The notes under the pieces: model-generated
Told to the model about the DNA's origin: nothing
Databases searched by the model: none
Seen by the model: only the letters and a program-made list of their open reading frames with translations
Assembly: GCA_903851135.1 (NCBI GenBank)
Contig: CAINNK010000035.1
Coordinates: forward strand, 1-49,361
DNA: 49,361 nucleotides
From: an uncultured bacterium
GTDB taxonomy: Bacteria > Patescibacteriota > Minisyncoccia > Moranbacterales > GWC2-37-73
Reading direction: 5' to 3'
Program-made: the position numbers and the translations under genes
In this document: piece by piece, positions 32,498 to 41,465 of the stretch
Layout of the letters: each line of letters starts with the position of its first letter
Numbering within the stretch: the first letter of the stretch is position 1

Positions 32498-33034
32498 TTA
32501 AACTTTACTTTTTAAAGCATGCAAAACTCCACGCAAAATTTCCGTCGGAGTCGGCGGATCGCCAGGAATTTTGATATCAACCGGAATCACCTTTTCAACA
32601 CCGCCAACCACCGCATATGAATCTTTCCAAATGCCACCGTCACAAGCACCATCCCCAACCGCCACTACGATACATGGACGCGGAGCAGCTTCATAGGTTG
32701 TGCGCACCGCTGTTTCCAAATTGCGCGTCACTGGCCCAGTCACAAAAAGCATATCCGCATGCCGCGGAGATGCCACAAAAGAAAGACCGAAACGGTCAAT
32801 ATCATAATAAGCATTGTTTAGTGCTGTCAGTTCAATCTCTTCTGCATTGGTCGAGCCACCATCAACCGCCCGAATGCGCAATGACCTGCCACCATAAAGC
32901 TTTTTCACAATCAAAGCCACCTGCTCGCCCACTTCCTGAAAAGCGGCGTCTTCAGGGAAGTCTCTTAATTTTTTTTCATCTTCAGTAACTTTTGGACCAA
33001 AAAATAAGATTTTTAACAATTGAAGAGATTTCAT
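32498..33034 (-). CDS. NuoB/HyfI-like small subunit lacking the N2 cluster cysteines
   Basis: 178-residue homologue of the small subunit that holds the [4Fe-4S] N2 cluster. Strong family context: RIRAVDGGSTNAEEIELTAL, DIDRFGLSFVASPRHADML, LFVTGPVTRN, YEAAPRPCIVVAVGD, YAVVGGVEKVIPVDIKIPG. The four usual cysteines are replaced: GSCNGCE reads G60-S-T-N-A-E-E66, GDC reads GDG (G129), and PGCPP reads PGDPP (D159). Only one nearby Cys (C131, not a canonical ligand) and C121 remain. So the cluster is almost certainly absent. First gene of the operon, 175 bp after atpC on the same strand. Confidence 0.92.
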   Translation of the reverse strand: MKSLQLLKILFFGPKVTEDEKKLRDFPEDAAFQEVGEQVALIVKKLYGGRSLRIRAVDGGSTNAEEIELTALNNAYYDIDRFGLSFVASPRHADMLFVTGPVTRNLETAVRTTYEAAPRPCIVVAVGDGACDGGIWKDSYAVVGGVEKVIPVDIKIPGDPPTPTEILRGVLHALKSKV

Positions 33035-33124
33035 AAAAGATAGTTAAAACTTGAGGTTTATGAGTATTTATAATACAACCGAATCACATAACATCCATTC
33101 TGCTTGATATTTTGATTTTTGGCA

Positions 33125-33240
33125 AGAGGGAGAGACAATATTTAACATTCAATAACCAACATCCAACAAAGCAAAATTCTTCATCTAATCTGCATGTTTG
33201 TATTTTTGATTATTGTATATTGTCTATTGTACGTTGTCTA
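33125..33240. repeat. Iterated word array (TTGTCTATTGTA type)
   Basis: ATTGTATATTGTCTATTGTA and GTTGTCTAC-type words. The right part overlaps the atpC 3' end, so the last residues of AtpC (RQRTIDNIQ) are coded by the words. Confidence 0.6.
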
Positions 33241-33650
33241 CTATGATGTTTTTTGGCAACGCGGATGCGGGCTGATTCTCTTTCGATAGCCGCCGCCACG
33301 CGAGCATATTCTTGCTCACTCATGGAGACTTTTTCATTCTTCAAATCTTGCGCTCTTTTGACTGCCTCCTCCGCTCTTTGCAAATCAATTTCTCCAACTG
33401 CTTCCGCTGTGTCAGCCAACACCACCAATTCATTGTTGTTAAATTCAATAAAGCCGCCTGAAGTTGCCATGGCAGTTTCTTTGTCATCAGCTTTAAACAT
33501 AATTTCGCCAGGTTTCAGGGATGCAATATAGCTACGATGACCAGGCAGAATGGTCACTTGCCCATCCGAAACCGGCAGTGTGATTTGCTCAATCTCCTGC
33601 TCAAAAAGAGTTTTTTCAGGAGTAACAATCTTAAACTTTATTTTTTGCAT
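33210..33650 (-). CDS. atpC: ATP synthase F1 subunit epsilon
   Basis: 146 residues from the ATG at 33650 (MQKIKFKIV). The N-terminal beta-sandwich shows VTPEKTLFEQEIEQITLPVS, GQVTILPGHRSYIASLKPGE and ELVVLADTAE; the C-terminal helical hairpin carries RAEEAVKRAQ and RVAAAIERESARIRVAKKH. An upstream in-frame start (33692) would be inside the ACAGAA-word array and is unlikely. The last ~9 residues are encoded by an iterated-word array. It is separated from atpD by a GxxExxY gene, an insertion in the otherwise canonical D-C order. Confidence 0.95.
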   Translation of the reverse strand: MQKIKFKIVTPEKTLFEQEIEQITLPVSDGQVTILPGHRSYIASLKPGEIMFKADDKETAMATSGGFIEFNNNELVVLADTAEAVGEIDLQRAEEAVKRAQDLKNEKVSMSEQEYARVAAAIERESARIRVAKKHHSRQRTIDNIQ

Positions 33651-33702
33651 AAACAGATAAACACAGAAATTAACAGAACGACACAGAAACACAGAAAAAT
33701 AC
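33651..33702. repeat. Iterated ACAGAA word array, left of GxxExxY gene
   Basis: AAACAGATAAACACAGAAAT plus AACAGAACGACACAGAAACA. Complementary (TTCTGTGT) words flank the other side at 34187-34300, so the gene lies between inverted arrays. Confidence 0.75.
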
Positions 33703-33704
33703 TG

Positions 33705-34133
33705 TTAATTTTTGGCGCTTAATAATAAATTTTTTTTATCGTTAGTGTAAATAATTCTTTTAAAATAAAGTGGCATCACACCAAAATTAATCAAATAACC
33801 AACTTCGTATTGCGTAGTCTTTATATATTCAGAAAGTTGAATCTCGTCACATTTGAAAACCACTGGCTTAGCTTTTAACTCAACCATGATTTTATTTTCA
33901 ACAAGAAAATCAGGCACATAATAACCTAGCTTATTACCAGTTTCCTTGGAAAAAACTTTTACCATAGGCTTTGACAGGTGAATAATATTTTCTTTTTCGA
34001 GCTTTTCTTTTAACACATTATGGTAAATACTTTCCCGGTGAAAATTTCCATATTCTTTTTGAATTTCCATACAAAGACCAACTATCTTATAACTCAATTC
34101 TTTATACAAAAATTCTTTCCCTGCGCTTTCCAT
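33705..34133 (-). CDS. GxxExxY family protein
   Basis: 142 residues matching the GxxExxY family: YKIVGLCMEIQKEYG, then HRESIYHNVLKEKLEKENII, the PD-(D/E)XK-like strand YYVPDFLVENKIMVELKAK with Asp and Glu-x-Lys, QLSEYIKTTQYEVGYLINFG and FKRIIY. The signature itself is slightly changed (YGNFHRESIY in place of GxGFLExxY). The family's role is unknown; the ELKAK motif suggests a nuclease fold. It is inserted between atpD and atpC and is bracketed by inverted ACAGAA-type arrays, one of three small orphan genes in this window with such brackets. Confidence 0.88.
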   Translation of the reverse strand: MESAGKEFLYKELSYKIVGLCMEIQKEYGNFHRESIYHNVLKEKLEKENIIHLSKPMVKVFSKETGNKLGYYVPDFLVENKIMVELKAKPVVFKCDEIQLSEYIKTTQYEVGYLINFGVMPLYFKRIIYTNDKKNLLLSAKN

Positions 34134-34186
34134 AAATTAATTTTATTTTTATTTTTTTATTACTCAAAACTTTTTCCACATCCTTA

Positions 34187-35773
<1,587 letters not shown>

Positions 35774-35819
35774 TTATTAATTTCTAATTAAAATTTTAGT
35801 TAAAAATACTTTCTATTTA

Positions 35820-35990
35820 AAGATACAAACACCAAGATACAATAACCAAACAAATTTCAAATTCCAATATCCAAAAATACAAAAGGTTTGAATGTTTGAG
35901 TTTTGATTATTGAATTTTGTTTGGTGCTTGTATCTTGTTTCTTGGTTATTTTGAAATTACCTTTATTTCTTGTATCTTGGTTATTCGTTT
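35820..35990. repeat. Iterated word palindrome upstream of atpD
   Basis: Left: AGATACAAACACCAAGATAC and AATAACCAAACAAATTTCAA; right: TTGTTTGGTGCTTGTATCTTG and TTTCTTGGTTATTTTG. The halves are inverted complements around a ~20-nt loop. Nothing else is visible in this part of the 400-bp gap. Confidence 0.8.
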
Positions 35991-36051
35991 CAAACTTCCT
36001 CCTCTATCCACGGCTTTTCTTAGCCATAAACAGAGCAAGAATTTCGAGGGA

Positions 36052-36080
36052 TTGACAAAATGGAGATTTGGGAGTATAAT
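36052..36080 (+). promoter_or_regulatory. Consensus sigma-70 promoter of cassette 2
   Basis: TTGACA (36052-36057), 17-bp spacer AAATGGAGATTTGGGAG, TATAAT (36075-36080). Both hexamers match the consensus exactly. Confidence 0.95.
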
Positions 36081-36168
36081 TTAAAGTTAGTGAAAGTTAT
36101 AGATTTTAGCAATTTTAATAAATTAATAATTTAATTTTATCTCAATAAAAATATCAGGAGAGATTACA

Positions 36169-36462
36169 ATGAAAAATTTCATTGTAAAAATTTGGGTAAA
36201 AATCATTTATCCATTATTTCACAGGGGCTGGTCAACTTGGGATGGATATGAATATTTCAAATATCTTCCTGAAAAAAGAAGAAGGCTATCCGTAATTCAA
36301 ACGTACGATGGTGGAAAAACAAAGTGGACCTCTACACTCATTGATCTAAAATCAAACAGGAATGTAGCGATCACAGAAAAAATGGAAGTTGAAATCATGA
36401 AACACCTCAAGATGCTTCCAAGGAAACTCCTCGAACGAATTGCCTACCTTACTATAAAATAG
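36169..36462 (+). CDS. Cassette-borne small protein, family X, copy 2 (97 aa)
   Basis: Unrecognised. Paralogue of the 93-residue protein at 13523-13804, sharing KIWVKIIYPLF, GWSTWDGYEYF and a C-terminal HLKMLPRKLLERI segment; the middle (RRRLSVIQTYDGGKTKWTST) differs. Basic, soluble, no signal peptide. Ribosome site TCAGGAGAGATT just before the ATG is strong, unlike the housekeeping genes here. It lies antisense to the ATP synthase genes with its own promoter and terminator. Confidence 0.88.
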   Translation: MKNFIVKIWVKIIYPLFHRGWSTWDGYEYFKYLPEKRRRLSVIQTYDGGKTKWTSTLIDLKSNRNVAITEKMEVEIMKHLKMLPRKLLERIAYLTIK

Positions 36463-36484
36463 CCAAAATTACATCGACTACTTA

Positions 36485-36522
36485 GCTACATCCATTCAGT
36501 ATCAGGATGTAGCTTTTTTATT
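36485..36522 (+). terminator. Terminator of cassette 2
   Basis: GCTACATCC-attcagtatca-GGATGTAGC followed by TTTTTTATTT. Confidence 0.9.
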
Positions 36523-36589
36523 TCCACATCCTCTACTTTTTCAATATCAAAATTTCAAATCTACTATCAGCATTTAATTTTTCAAAAGA

Positions 36590-36695
36590 ACAAACATCTG
36601 AACCACTGATTAGCACTTGATTTTTCTGATTACACTGATTTTTATTTTTTATCAGTGAGATCATTTTTATCATGGGTTAATCAGTGGTTCTGACA
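36590..36695. repeat. Iterated CACTGATTA word palindrome
   Basis: CTGAACCACTGATTAGCACT ... ATTACACTGATTTTTAT, then TATCAGTGAGATCA and GGTTAATCAGTGGTTCTGAC. The outer ends pair (GAACCACTGATTA / TAATCAGTGGTTC). Confidence 0.8.
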
Positions 36696-36717
36696 TTATC
36701 AAAAGCAACTTCATTTT

Positions 36718-36842
36718 CTTCCTCTCCCTCTGGGAGAGGATGTCAGGTACTCCTGACAGGTGAGGGCACGCTGCAAAATTCTGCTCCCCTCCCCTCATCC
36801 GCCCTACGGGCACCTTCTCCCACAGGGAGAAGGTGATATTGA
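36718..36842. repeat. GC-rich dispersed repeat next to atpG
   Basis: CCTCTCCCTCTGGGAGAGG, CAGGTACTCCTGACAGGTGA and CCTTCTCCCACAGGGAGAAGG: several hairpins of a type seen dispersed in many bacterial genomes. It stands out from the AT-rich surroundings and ends at the atpG stop. Confidence 0.75.
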
Positions 36843-36847
36843 ATGGA

Positions 36848-37876
36848 CTATTCTAGGGCTGCCCTTCCCGCACTTATCTCAGCGATTTCCTGGGTGATCT
36901 TTCCTTGCCTGATCTGATTGTATGCCAGGGTCAAATCTTCGGACATTTCCCCGGCAGCATCCGTAGCGCTTTTCATGGCCACCATGCGAGCGCTGTGTTC
37001 AGAAGCAGCTGATTCCAACACGCCATGGAAAAGTTGCATCTCAATCAGACGCGGAAAAATGAATTCCAAAACTTCCTGCGGACTTGGCTCAATCTTATAT
37101 TCAACTTTGGCCTCAGCCAATCCATATTCTTTGGCCACCACATCCATTTCGGCAATTTGTTTTTCAATGTCAATTTTTGAAATCGGCAAAATTTGACGAA
37201 TCCGAGTTTGCTGCGTCACGGCGCTGACATAGTCAGTATAAATCACCACAACTTTGTCATATTTTTTTGCCAAATACGCATCCATCACAATTTTTGAAAG
37301 CGGCTTGATATCATTGGCCACGGAAAAAGCAGCCCCGTCTGGAAAAGTAGCAATGATATCCCCGCCTGCAGCGCTATGTGCAGCATTGCGGGCAGGATTA
37401 CCCAATCTTCTAACTATCGCTTCACCTTTTTTCCCAATGGTAATAAAATCGATTTTTAGGTCGAGAGAATCCTTGGGGACTAAGTCCCCAATTGGGGACT
37501 TAGTCCCCAAGGATTCGATTTTCCTTACACCGATCCTATTAATTGTTAATTTTTCCGGGTTAGCAATTTCTTCTCTGATTTTTTTGGCAATTTGAGTGTT
37601 AAATGATCCACAAAGTCCCCTGTTTGAAGTCACCACAATCATTAGCACGTTTTTCACGGGCCTAATTTCCAAAAAACCATGCCCTGAAAATTCTTCGAAG
37701 GCTTTGGACAAATTTGTCAGCACGCTCCACGCTGCATGGGCATATGGTCTGATTGCCAACACACTCGCCACTGCTCGACGCATTTTGGCAGCCGAAACCA
37801 TCTCCATCGCTTTGGTGATTTTTTTGGTAGAGTTGATTGAACGTATTCTTCTTTTGATGTCTAGAGAGGATGCCAT
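36848..37876 (-). CDS. atpG: ATP synthase F1 subunit gamma
   Basis: Central rotor shaft, 342 residues against about 290 in most bacteria. The N-terminus ASSLDIKRRIRSINSTKKIT followed by KAMEMVSAAKMRRA and the C-terminus MKSATDAAGEMSEDLTLAYN followed by QIRQGKITQEIAEIS are textbook. SNRGLCGSFN is present. Extra length includes [12 protein letters not shown] (residues ~125-136), encoded by a 50-bp perfect palindrome, and GNPARNAAHSAAGGD (~157-171), encoded by a GC-rich imperfect palindrome. Both fall in the Rossmann-like globular part, not in the coiled-coil shaft, so rotation need not be affected. Confidence 0.96.
   Translation of the reverse strand: MASSLDIKRRIRSINSTKKITKAMEMVSAAKMRRAVASVLAIRPYAHAAWSVLTNLSKAFEEFSGHGFLEIRPVKNVLMIVVTSNRGLCGSFNTQIAKKIREEIANPEKLTINRIGVRKIESLGTKSPIGDLVPKDSLDLKIDFITIGKKGEAIVRRLGNPARNAAHSAAGGDIIATFPDGAAFSVANDIKPLSKIVMDAYLAKKYDKVVVIYTDYVSAVTQQTRIRQILPISKIDIEKQIAEMDVVAKEYGLAEAKVEYKIEPSPQEVLEFIFPRLIEMQLFHGVLESAASEHSARMVAMKSATDAAGEMSEDLTLAYNQIRQGKITQEIAEISAGRAALE
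37360..37396. repeat. GC-rich imperfect palindrome inside atpG
   Basis: CCCCGCCTGCAGCGC and the partly complementary GCATTGCGGGCAGG. It encodes NPARNAAHSAAGGD, which looks foreign to the family. The GGCGGGCAGG motif also occurs near 13957. Confidence 0.55.
37467..37516. repeat. 50-bp perfect palindrome inside atpG
   Basis: Centred at 37491/37492, self-complementary from GAATCCTTGGGGACTAAG to its mirror CTTAGTCCCCAAGGATTC. The inner 32 bp are identical to the palindrome in atpD and give the same peptide [12 protein letters not shown] in frame. Confidence 0.97.
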
Positions 37877-37879
37877 ATA

Positions 37880-37985
37880 TATTTACAGATTTACACGAAT
37901 TTATTACTGATTCTCACGGATCACGGATTTATTATTAAGAATCATCCGTGATTAGTGTTTATCCGTCAATCATCCGTGTTCATCA
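37880..37985. repeat. Iterated CACGGAT/ATCCGTG word palindrome
   Basis: GATTCTCACGGATCACGGAT on the left and ATCATCCGTGATTAGTG, TTTATCCGTCAATCATCCGT on the right. Fills the atpA-atpG gap. Confidence 0.75.
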
Positions 37986-38017
37986 GTTTGAAATTACCTT
38001 AAGCAAACAAAACAAAC

Positions 38018-39520
38018 TTATTTAGCATAGATATCTTTATAATCACGAATCGCTTTTTCCAACGCTGCCACCACTTCATCAGAAAGTTCTTTCTTTTCGG
38101 CAATCAGAGTGACAACTTCTTTGGCGGATGAATCGAGATATTTGTGAAAATCTTTTTCCCAATTGCGAACCTCGGAAACTTCCACGTCATCCACATAGCC
38201 ATTGGTCAGTGCATAGAGAATCGCAACTTGATGCTCGACGGCCATTGGTTCATATTGTCCTTGTTTGAGAATTTCCACTGATCTTCTTCCACGTTCGATT
38301 TGAGCGCGAGTTTTTTCATCGAGGTCTGAGCCGAATTGGGCAAAGGCTTCAAGTTCACGGAACTGCGCCAATTCCAAACGGATTTTGCCAGCAACTTTTT
38401 TCATGGCTTTAATTTGCGCACTTCCTCCCACGCGAGAAACGGAAAGCCCCACGTTTACTGCCGGACGAATTCCCTTGTAGAACAAATCTGATTCCAAAAA
38501 GATTTGACCATCAGTGATTGAAATCACATTGGTCGGGATGTAGGCTGAAACGTCGCCGGCTTGAGTTTCAATGATTGGAAGCGCGGTCATGCTGCCGCCG
38601 CCAAAATCTTCATTAAGCTTGGCACTGCGTTCCAAAAGTCGAGAATGCAAATAGAAAACATCTCCAGGATAAGCTTCGCGTCCTGGTGGTCGTTTCAAAA
38701 TCAAAGAAACTTGGCGATACGCCCAAGCGTGGCGAGAAAGGTCATCAAAAACCACCAACACGTCTTCGCCCTTGTCCATGAAATATTCTCCCAAAGCGCA
38801 ACCTGAATATGGGGCAATAAAAGAAAGTGCGGCACTGTCAGAGGCTCCAGCCACAATGATGGTGGTGTATTCCATGGCACCCTTCTTTTCAAGTTCGCCC
38901 ACGATGCGAGCAATCTTGCTTTCCTTTTGACCAATCGCAACATAGATGCATTTCATGTTCTGTCCTTTTTGGTTGATGATAGTGTCCACAGCAATGGCAG
39001 TCTTGCCAGTCTGACGGTCACCAATAATCAGTTCACGCTGTCCGCGTCCAATCGGAATCATCGCGTCAATCGCTTTGATGCCAGTTTGCACTGGTTGATG
39101 CACTGATTTTCGTGTGATCACACCTGGCGCAATTTTTTCGACAGGATAAAATTTCTCAGCCACAATGTCACCTTTGCCATCGACTGGAATTCCCAAAGGA
39201 TTAATCACACGGCCAATCATTTTGTCTGAAACCGGAATTGATAAAACTTTGCCAGTGGCCTTGACTTCGTCGCCTTCTTTGATGTCGAGATAACTGCCCA
39301 ACACCATCGCGCCCACACGGTCTTCTTCGAGATTAAGCGCCACGCCAATTTCTCCATTTGGAAACTCAACCATTTCGCTGGCCATCAAATCCGAAAGGCC
39401 TGAAATTCTGGCGATGCCATCTCCCACTTCAATCACCTTGCCAACTTTTTCAGTTGACACTTCATTCTTGAAACCTTCAATTTGTTTTTTCAATTGCTCG
39501 ACGATAAAATCTTTATTCAT
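38018..39520 (-). CDS. atpA: ATP synthase F1 subunit alpha
   Basis: 500 residues, normal length. P-loop [40 protein letters not shown], the [20 protein letters not shown] block with [20 protein letters not shown], and [18 protein letters not shown] are all standard. No palindromic insertion is evident, unlike AtpD and AtpG. On the 5' side lies a 477-bp gap containing cassette 3 promoter parts and repeats, instead of atpH. Confidence 0.98.
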   Translation of the reverse strand: MNKDFIVEQLKKQIEGFKNEVSTEKVGKVIEVGDGIARISGLSDLMASEMVEFPNGEIGVALNLEEDRVGAMVLGSYLDIKEGDEVKATGKVLSIPVSDKMIGRVINPLGIPVDGKGDIVAEKFYPVEKIAPGVITRKSVHQPVQTGIKAIDAMIPIGRGQRELIIGDRQTGKTAIAVDTIINQKGQNMKCIYVAIGQKESKIARIVGELEKKGAMEYTTIIVAGASDSAALSFIAPYSGCALGEYFMDKGEDVLVVFDDLSRHAWAYRQVSLILKRPPGREAYPGDVFYLHSRLLERSAKLNEDFGGGSMTALPIIETQAGDVSAYIPTNVISITDGQIFLESDLFYKGIRPAVNVGLSVSRVGGSAQIKAMKKVAGKIRLELAQFRELEAFAQFGSDLDEKTRAQIERGRRSVEILKQGQYEPMAVEHQVAILYALTNGYVDDVEVSEVRNWEKDFHKYLDSSAKEVVTLIAEKKELSDEVVAALEKAIRDYKDIYAK

Positions 39521-39547
39521 AATGTTTATTTAAGTTTAGTTAAATTT

Positions 39548-39650
39548 ATTTGAGATCTCTACGAATTACGAACTTTTACGAATGTACGAATGCCCCACAA
39601 ATATACAAATTTGCTACTCGCCTACCGTCGAGGCAGGCAAATCTACAAAT
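39548..39650. repeat. Iterated words upstream of atpA (two word types)
   Basis: TCTACGAATTACGAACTTTT and ACGAATGTACGAATG (as at 25101), followed by CACAAATATACAAATTTGC and CAAATCTACAAATG (as at 15383). A GC-rich hairpin GCCTACCGTCGAGGCAGGC splits the second array. Confidence 0.7.
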
Positions 39651-39654
39651 GAAT

Positions 39655-39785
39655 TCGCTCCTCCCTTTGGAAAAGTGGCGAATGCGAGCGAGTGCAGCAT
39701 TCGCGGAGGGATTTGAAAAACTTTCTTTGTCTAAGTTAATCTTTCAAATCCCCCTCATTCCCCCTTTTCTAAAGGGGGAAGAAAA
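39655..39785. repeat. Dispersed repeats upstream of cassette 3
   Basis: CTCCCTTTGGAAAAGTGGCG ... GCGGAGGGATTTGA and AAATCCCCCTCATTCCCCCT with TTAGAAAAGGGGG-type complement, the commonly dispersed CCCCCTTT/AAAGGGGG kind. No ORF. Confidence 0.6.
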
Positions 39786-39901
39786 TGCATTTGCGGTTTT
39801 TTCTTTTCGACGTTCCTCCTCTATCTGTGGCCTTCTTGAGCCATAAACAGAGCAAGAATTTCGAAGGACTGTGGCACGTGGTCATACTAGACTTTACGTG
39901 C

Positions 39902-39930
39902 TTGACAAAATTGAGATTTGGGAGTATAAT
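39902..39930 (+). promoter_or_regulatory. Consensus sigma-70 promoter of cassette 3
   Basis: TTGACA (39902-39907), 17-bp spacer AAATTGAGATTTGGGAG, TATAAT (39925-39930). One base differs from the spacer at 36058. Confidence 0.95.
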
Positions 39931-39997
39931 TTATGGTTAGTAAAAATCAACGAATTTTTTATTCAGCAGCTATTTTAACAAAAACAGGAGTTATATC

Positions 39998-40294
39998 GTG
40001 AAAAAACGTTCTATTATTGGAGCCGTGGCTCTGGCTGCTACAACTATCGCAATATCATCTATTGTTAGTGACGAAGTTTCTAACATAATAATAGCAGCAG
40101 CTATTATTATTCCTATATTCTTTATCCTGGGAACTGCCAACCCCAGAGTAAGTTACAGGGAAATTATTTTCGTGATTGCAGTGGTTAGCATGAATTTTTT
40201 AAGCTCTCTTTTCGCGGTCAACATTTTCGGACTGTGTATGGGAGCTTTAGCGCTACTTGGCCTATATTTTTCGATGGCCAGACGTATTTCTTGA
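39998..40294 (+). CDS. Cassette-borne membrane protein (98 aa)
   Basis: Unrecognised small membrane protein. Four hydrophobic stretches are visible (about residues 6-24, 29-46, 55-73, 76-93), with MKKR at the start and MARR at the end as basic anchors. The start is a GTG at 39998, chosen because the strong ribosome site ACAGGAG lies 8 bp upstream, as in the other cassettes. No similarity to family X. Own promoter and terminator; antisense to atpA and atpH. Confidence 0.82.
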   Translation: MKKRSIIGAVALAATTIAISSIVSDEVSNIIIAAAIIIPIFFILGTANPRVSYREIIFVIAVVSMNFLSSLFAVNIFGLCMGALALLGLYFSMARRIS

Positions 40295-40296
40295 AT

Positions 40297-40352
40297 CTCA
40301 TCGTTGAAGTTATGTTCTTAACAGGGACTAACTTTGACGATGAGTTTTTTAT
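40297..40352 (+). terminator. Terminator of cassette 3
   Basis: CTCATCGTTGAAGTTA pairs with TAACTTTGACGATGAG, followed by TTTTTTATTT. Confidence 0.9.
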
Positions 40353-40454
40353 TTCCCATTTTTTCAAATCTACTATCAGCATTTAATTTTTTCAAATTGA
40401 AGGCTGAATTGCGTATTTGAAAACTCTACAAATTACAGGTTAAAGAATTTCCTA

Positions 40455-40556
40455 TTTCGTCTTTGCGAGGAGGTAATCCTCCGAATCAATCCAGGGTTCT
40501 GTAGCTTCCTGGATCGCCACAGATTTTGATTACAAAATCTTCGCGATGACAATCAT
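40455..40556. repeat. Dispersed repeat (GTCTTTGCGAGGAGG...CGCGATGACA type)
   Basis: CGTCTTTGCGAGG ... GAATCAATCCAGG ... CTTCCTGGATCGCCACAGA ... TTCGCGATGACA, a repeat type known from many unrelated bacteria. It fills the gap between cassette 3 and atpH. Confidence 0.7.
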
Positions 40557-40589
40557 ATTTCATTTCTGCATTTCCTAAAAAGCTAAAGC

Positions 40590-40991
40590 CTAGGAAGCTA
40601 AAAGCTTTCTAAGTTTCTCCAACTGCCCTCCAACACTCGCGTCCAAAACTTCGTCGCCGACTCTGATTATAATTCCGCCTTTGATATTTTCATCAACCAC
40701 AATTTTTAGCTCAACCTTTTTGGCTCCGTATTTTCTTTTCACGAATTCTTCAATTTCTTTGATATTCAGATTTTCAGGTTTTTGGCTGGTTGTTATCTGT
40801 GCCATCACAATTCCATTCTTACTGTTATATAAATCAGAAAACTTTTCCATAATTTTGTCAGCGTTTTTCAGTTGGCCGTCACTTTTGAGTTGCTCGGCAA
40901 ATTTTGCAAGCACATCCAAAGCTTCCTGCTCGGATTTTCCGTCGGTCAGATCTAGTAAGGTTTGGGCGTATTGTTGAGTGGAAATCTTCAT
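40590..40991 (-). CDS. atpH: ATP synthase F1 subunit delta (short)
   Basis: 133 residues, shorter than the usual ~180. The N-terminus STQQYAQTLLDLTDGKSEQE and the C-terminal block KIVVDENIKGGIIIRVGDEV with LDASVGGQLEKLRKLL are clear OSCP/delta motifs. The central helical part is shortened, with NIKEIEEFVKRKYGAKKVEL remaining. Position between atpF and atpA supports the call, although a four-helix-bundle gene now separates it from atpF and cassette 3 from atpA. Confidence 0.92.
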   Translation of the reverse strand: MKISTQQYAQTLLDLTDGKSEQEALDVLAKFAEQLKSDGQLKNADKIMEKFSDLYNSKNGIVMAQITTSQKPENLNIKEIEEFVKRKYGAKKVELKIVVDENIKGGIIIRVGDEVLDASVGGQLEKLRKLLAS

Positions 40992-40999
40992 AATATAGT

Positions 41000-41095
41000 T
41001 CTTGGTTCTTAGTTAACAGTTCACAGACAATTTAAACACACATTCCATAAACCAAAAACTGTCGACTGTGAACTATTATATCAGCAGTTCACGGA
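41000..41095. repeat. Iterated CACAGTTAACAG-type words, left of four-helix gene
   Basis: GGTTCTTAGTTAACAGTTCA on one side and ACCAAAAACTGTCGACTGTG on the other form an imperfect palindrome. The right part runs into the 3' end of the four-helix-bundle gene (last residues SVNC). Confidence 0.7.
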
Positions 41096-41431
41096 TAGTT
41101 TTAATTTATTTAGCATTTTTATTATTATTTCTAGTTCGGTATAAAAATATTCAAATTCTTTTTCAGTAATATAATTTCTTCTTCTGGCTATCTCTGCAAT
41201 AGCACTACATTCATATGCTGATGTTCTAGCCATATTGAGAAAATGTGCAAATTCTTTTTTGGTTCTGCCACTTCCCTCGGCAATATTTAATACTATCGAC
41301 GTGACTGCTCTTCTTAATTGATTCGAGAGTGCAAACATTTCCTCCTTGGGAAATTTCAAAGTTAATCCGTAGGCATAATCCACAACATCAAGAGATTTCT
41401 GATACACATTTAGTTTTTCAAAATTATGCAT
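41081..41431 (-). CDS. Four-helix-bundle protein (23S rRNA-intervening-sequence type)
   Basis: 116 residues, all helical. Family signature: FEKLNVYQKSLDVVDYAYGL, FPKEEMFALSNQLRRAVTSI followed by VLNIAEGSGR, EFAHFLNMARTSAYECSAIA. This is the protein family often found in 23S rRNA intervening sequences and also as stand-alone genes; its role is unknown. Here it is inserted between atpF and atpH. The flanking sequences are word arrays whose copies begin right at the atpF stop and overlap this gene's own stop. Confidence 0.92.
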   Translation of the reverse strand: MHNFEKLNVYQKSLDVVDYAYGLTLKFPKEEMFALSNQLRRAVTSIVLNIAEGSGRTKKEFAHFLNMARTSAYECSAIAEIARRRNYITEKEFEYFYTELEIIIKMLNKLKLSVNC

Positions 41432-41465
41432 ACTGTTGACTGTGAACCAATAACTGTGAACTACC
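41432..41465. repeat. Iterated word array, right of four-helix gene
   Basis: ACTGTTGACTGTGAACC then AATAACTGTGAACTACC. On the minus strand it begins right at the atpF stop codon. Confidence 0.7.

Larger units (their letters stand above)
35996..36587 (+). mobile_element. Small-gene cassette 2, antisense between atpG and atpD
   Basis: Ordered parts: upstream hairpin block (35996-36050), consensus promoter (36052-36080), ~88-nt leader, family X gene (36169-36462), terminator (36485-36522) and a 3' block TTTCAAATCTACTATCAGCA (36553-36587). The 5' parts also occur at cassettes 1 and 3, and the 3' block at cassette 3. Mobility is inferred from conserved frame plus different cargo. Confidence 0.65.
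39813..40396 (+). mobile_element. Small-gene cassette 3, antisense between atpH and atpA
   Basis: Same parts as cassette 2: upstream hairpin block (39813-39870), promoter (39902-39930), leader, gene (39998-40294), terminator and the 3' block TTTCAAATCTACTATCAGCA (40362-40396). The cargo is unrelated to that of cassettes 1 and 2. A ~40-bp spacer separates block and promoter, as in cassette 1. Confidence 0.65.

Noticed and set aside
25218-33034. Active [NiFe] hydrogenase producing or consuming H2
   Set aside because: All four Ni-Fe ligands and all four canonical N2 ligands are substituted; no maturation (hyp) genes are visible.
35996-40396. Classical integron with attC sites
   Set aside because: The upstream blocks can form a hairpin, but there is no integrase, no RYYYAAC/GTTRRRY core pairs, and the cassettes are not in tandem.
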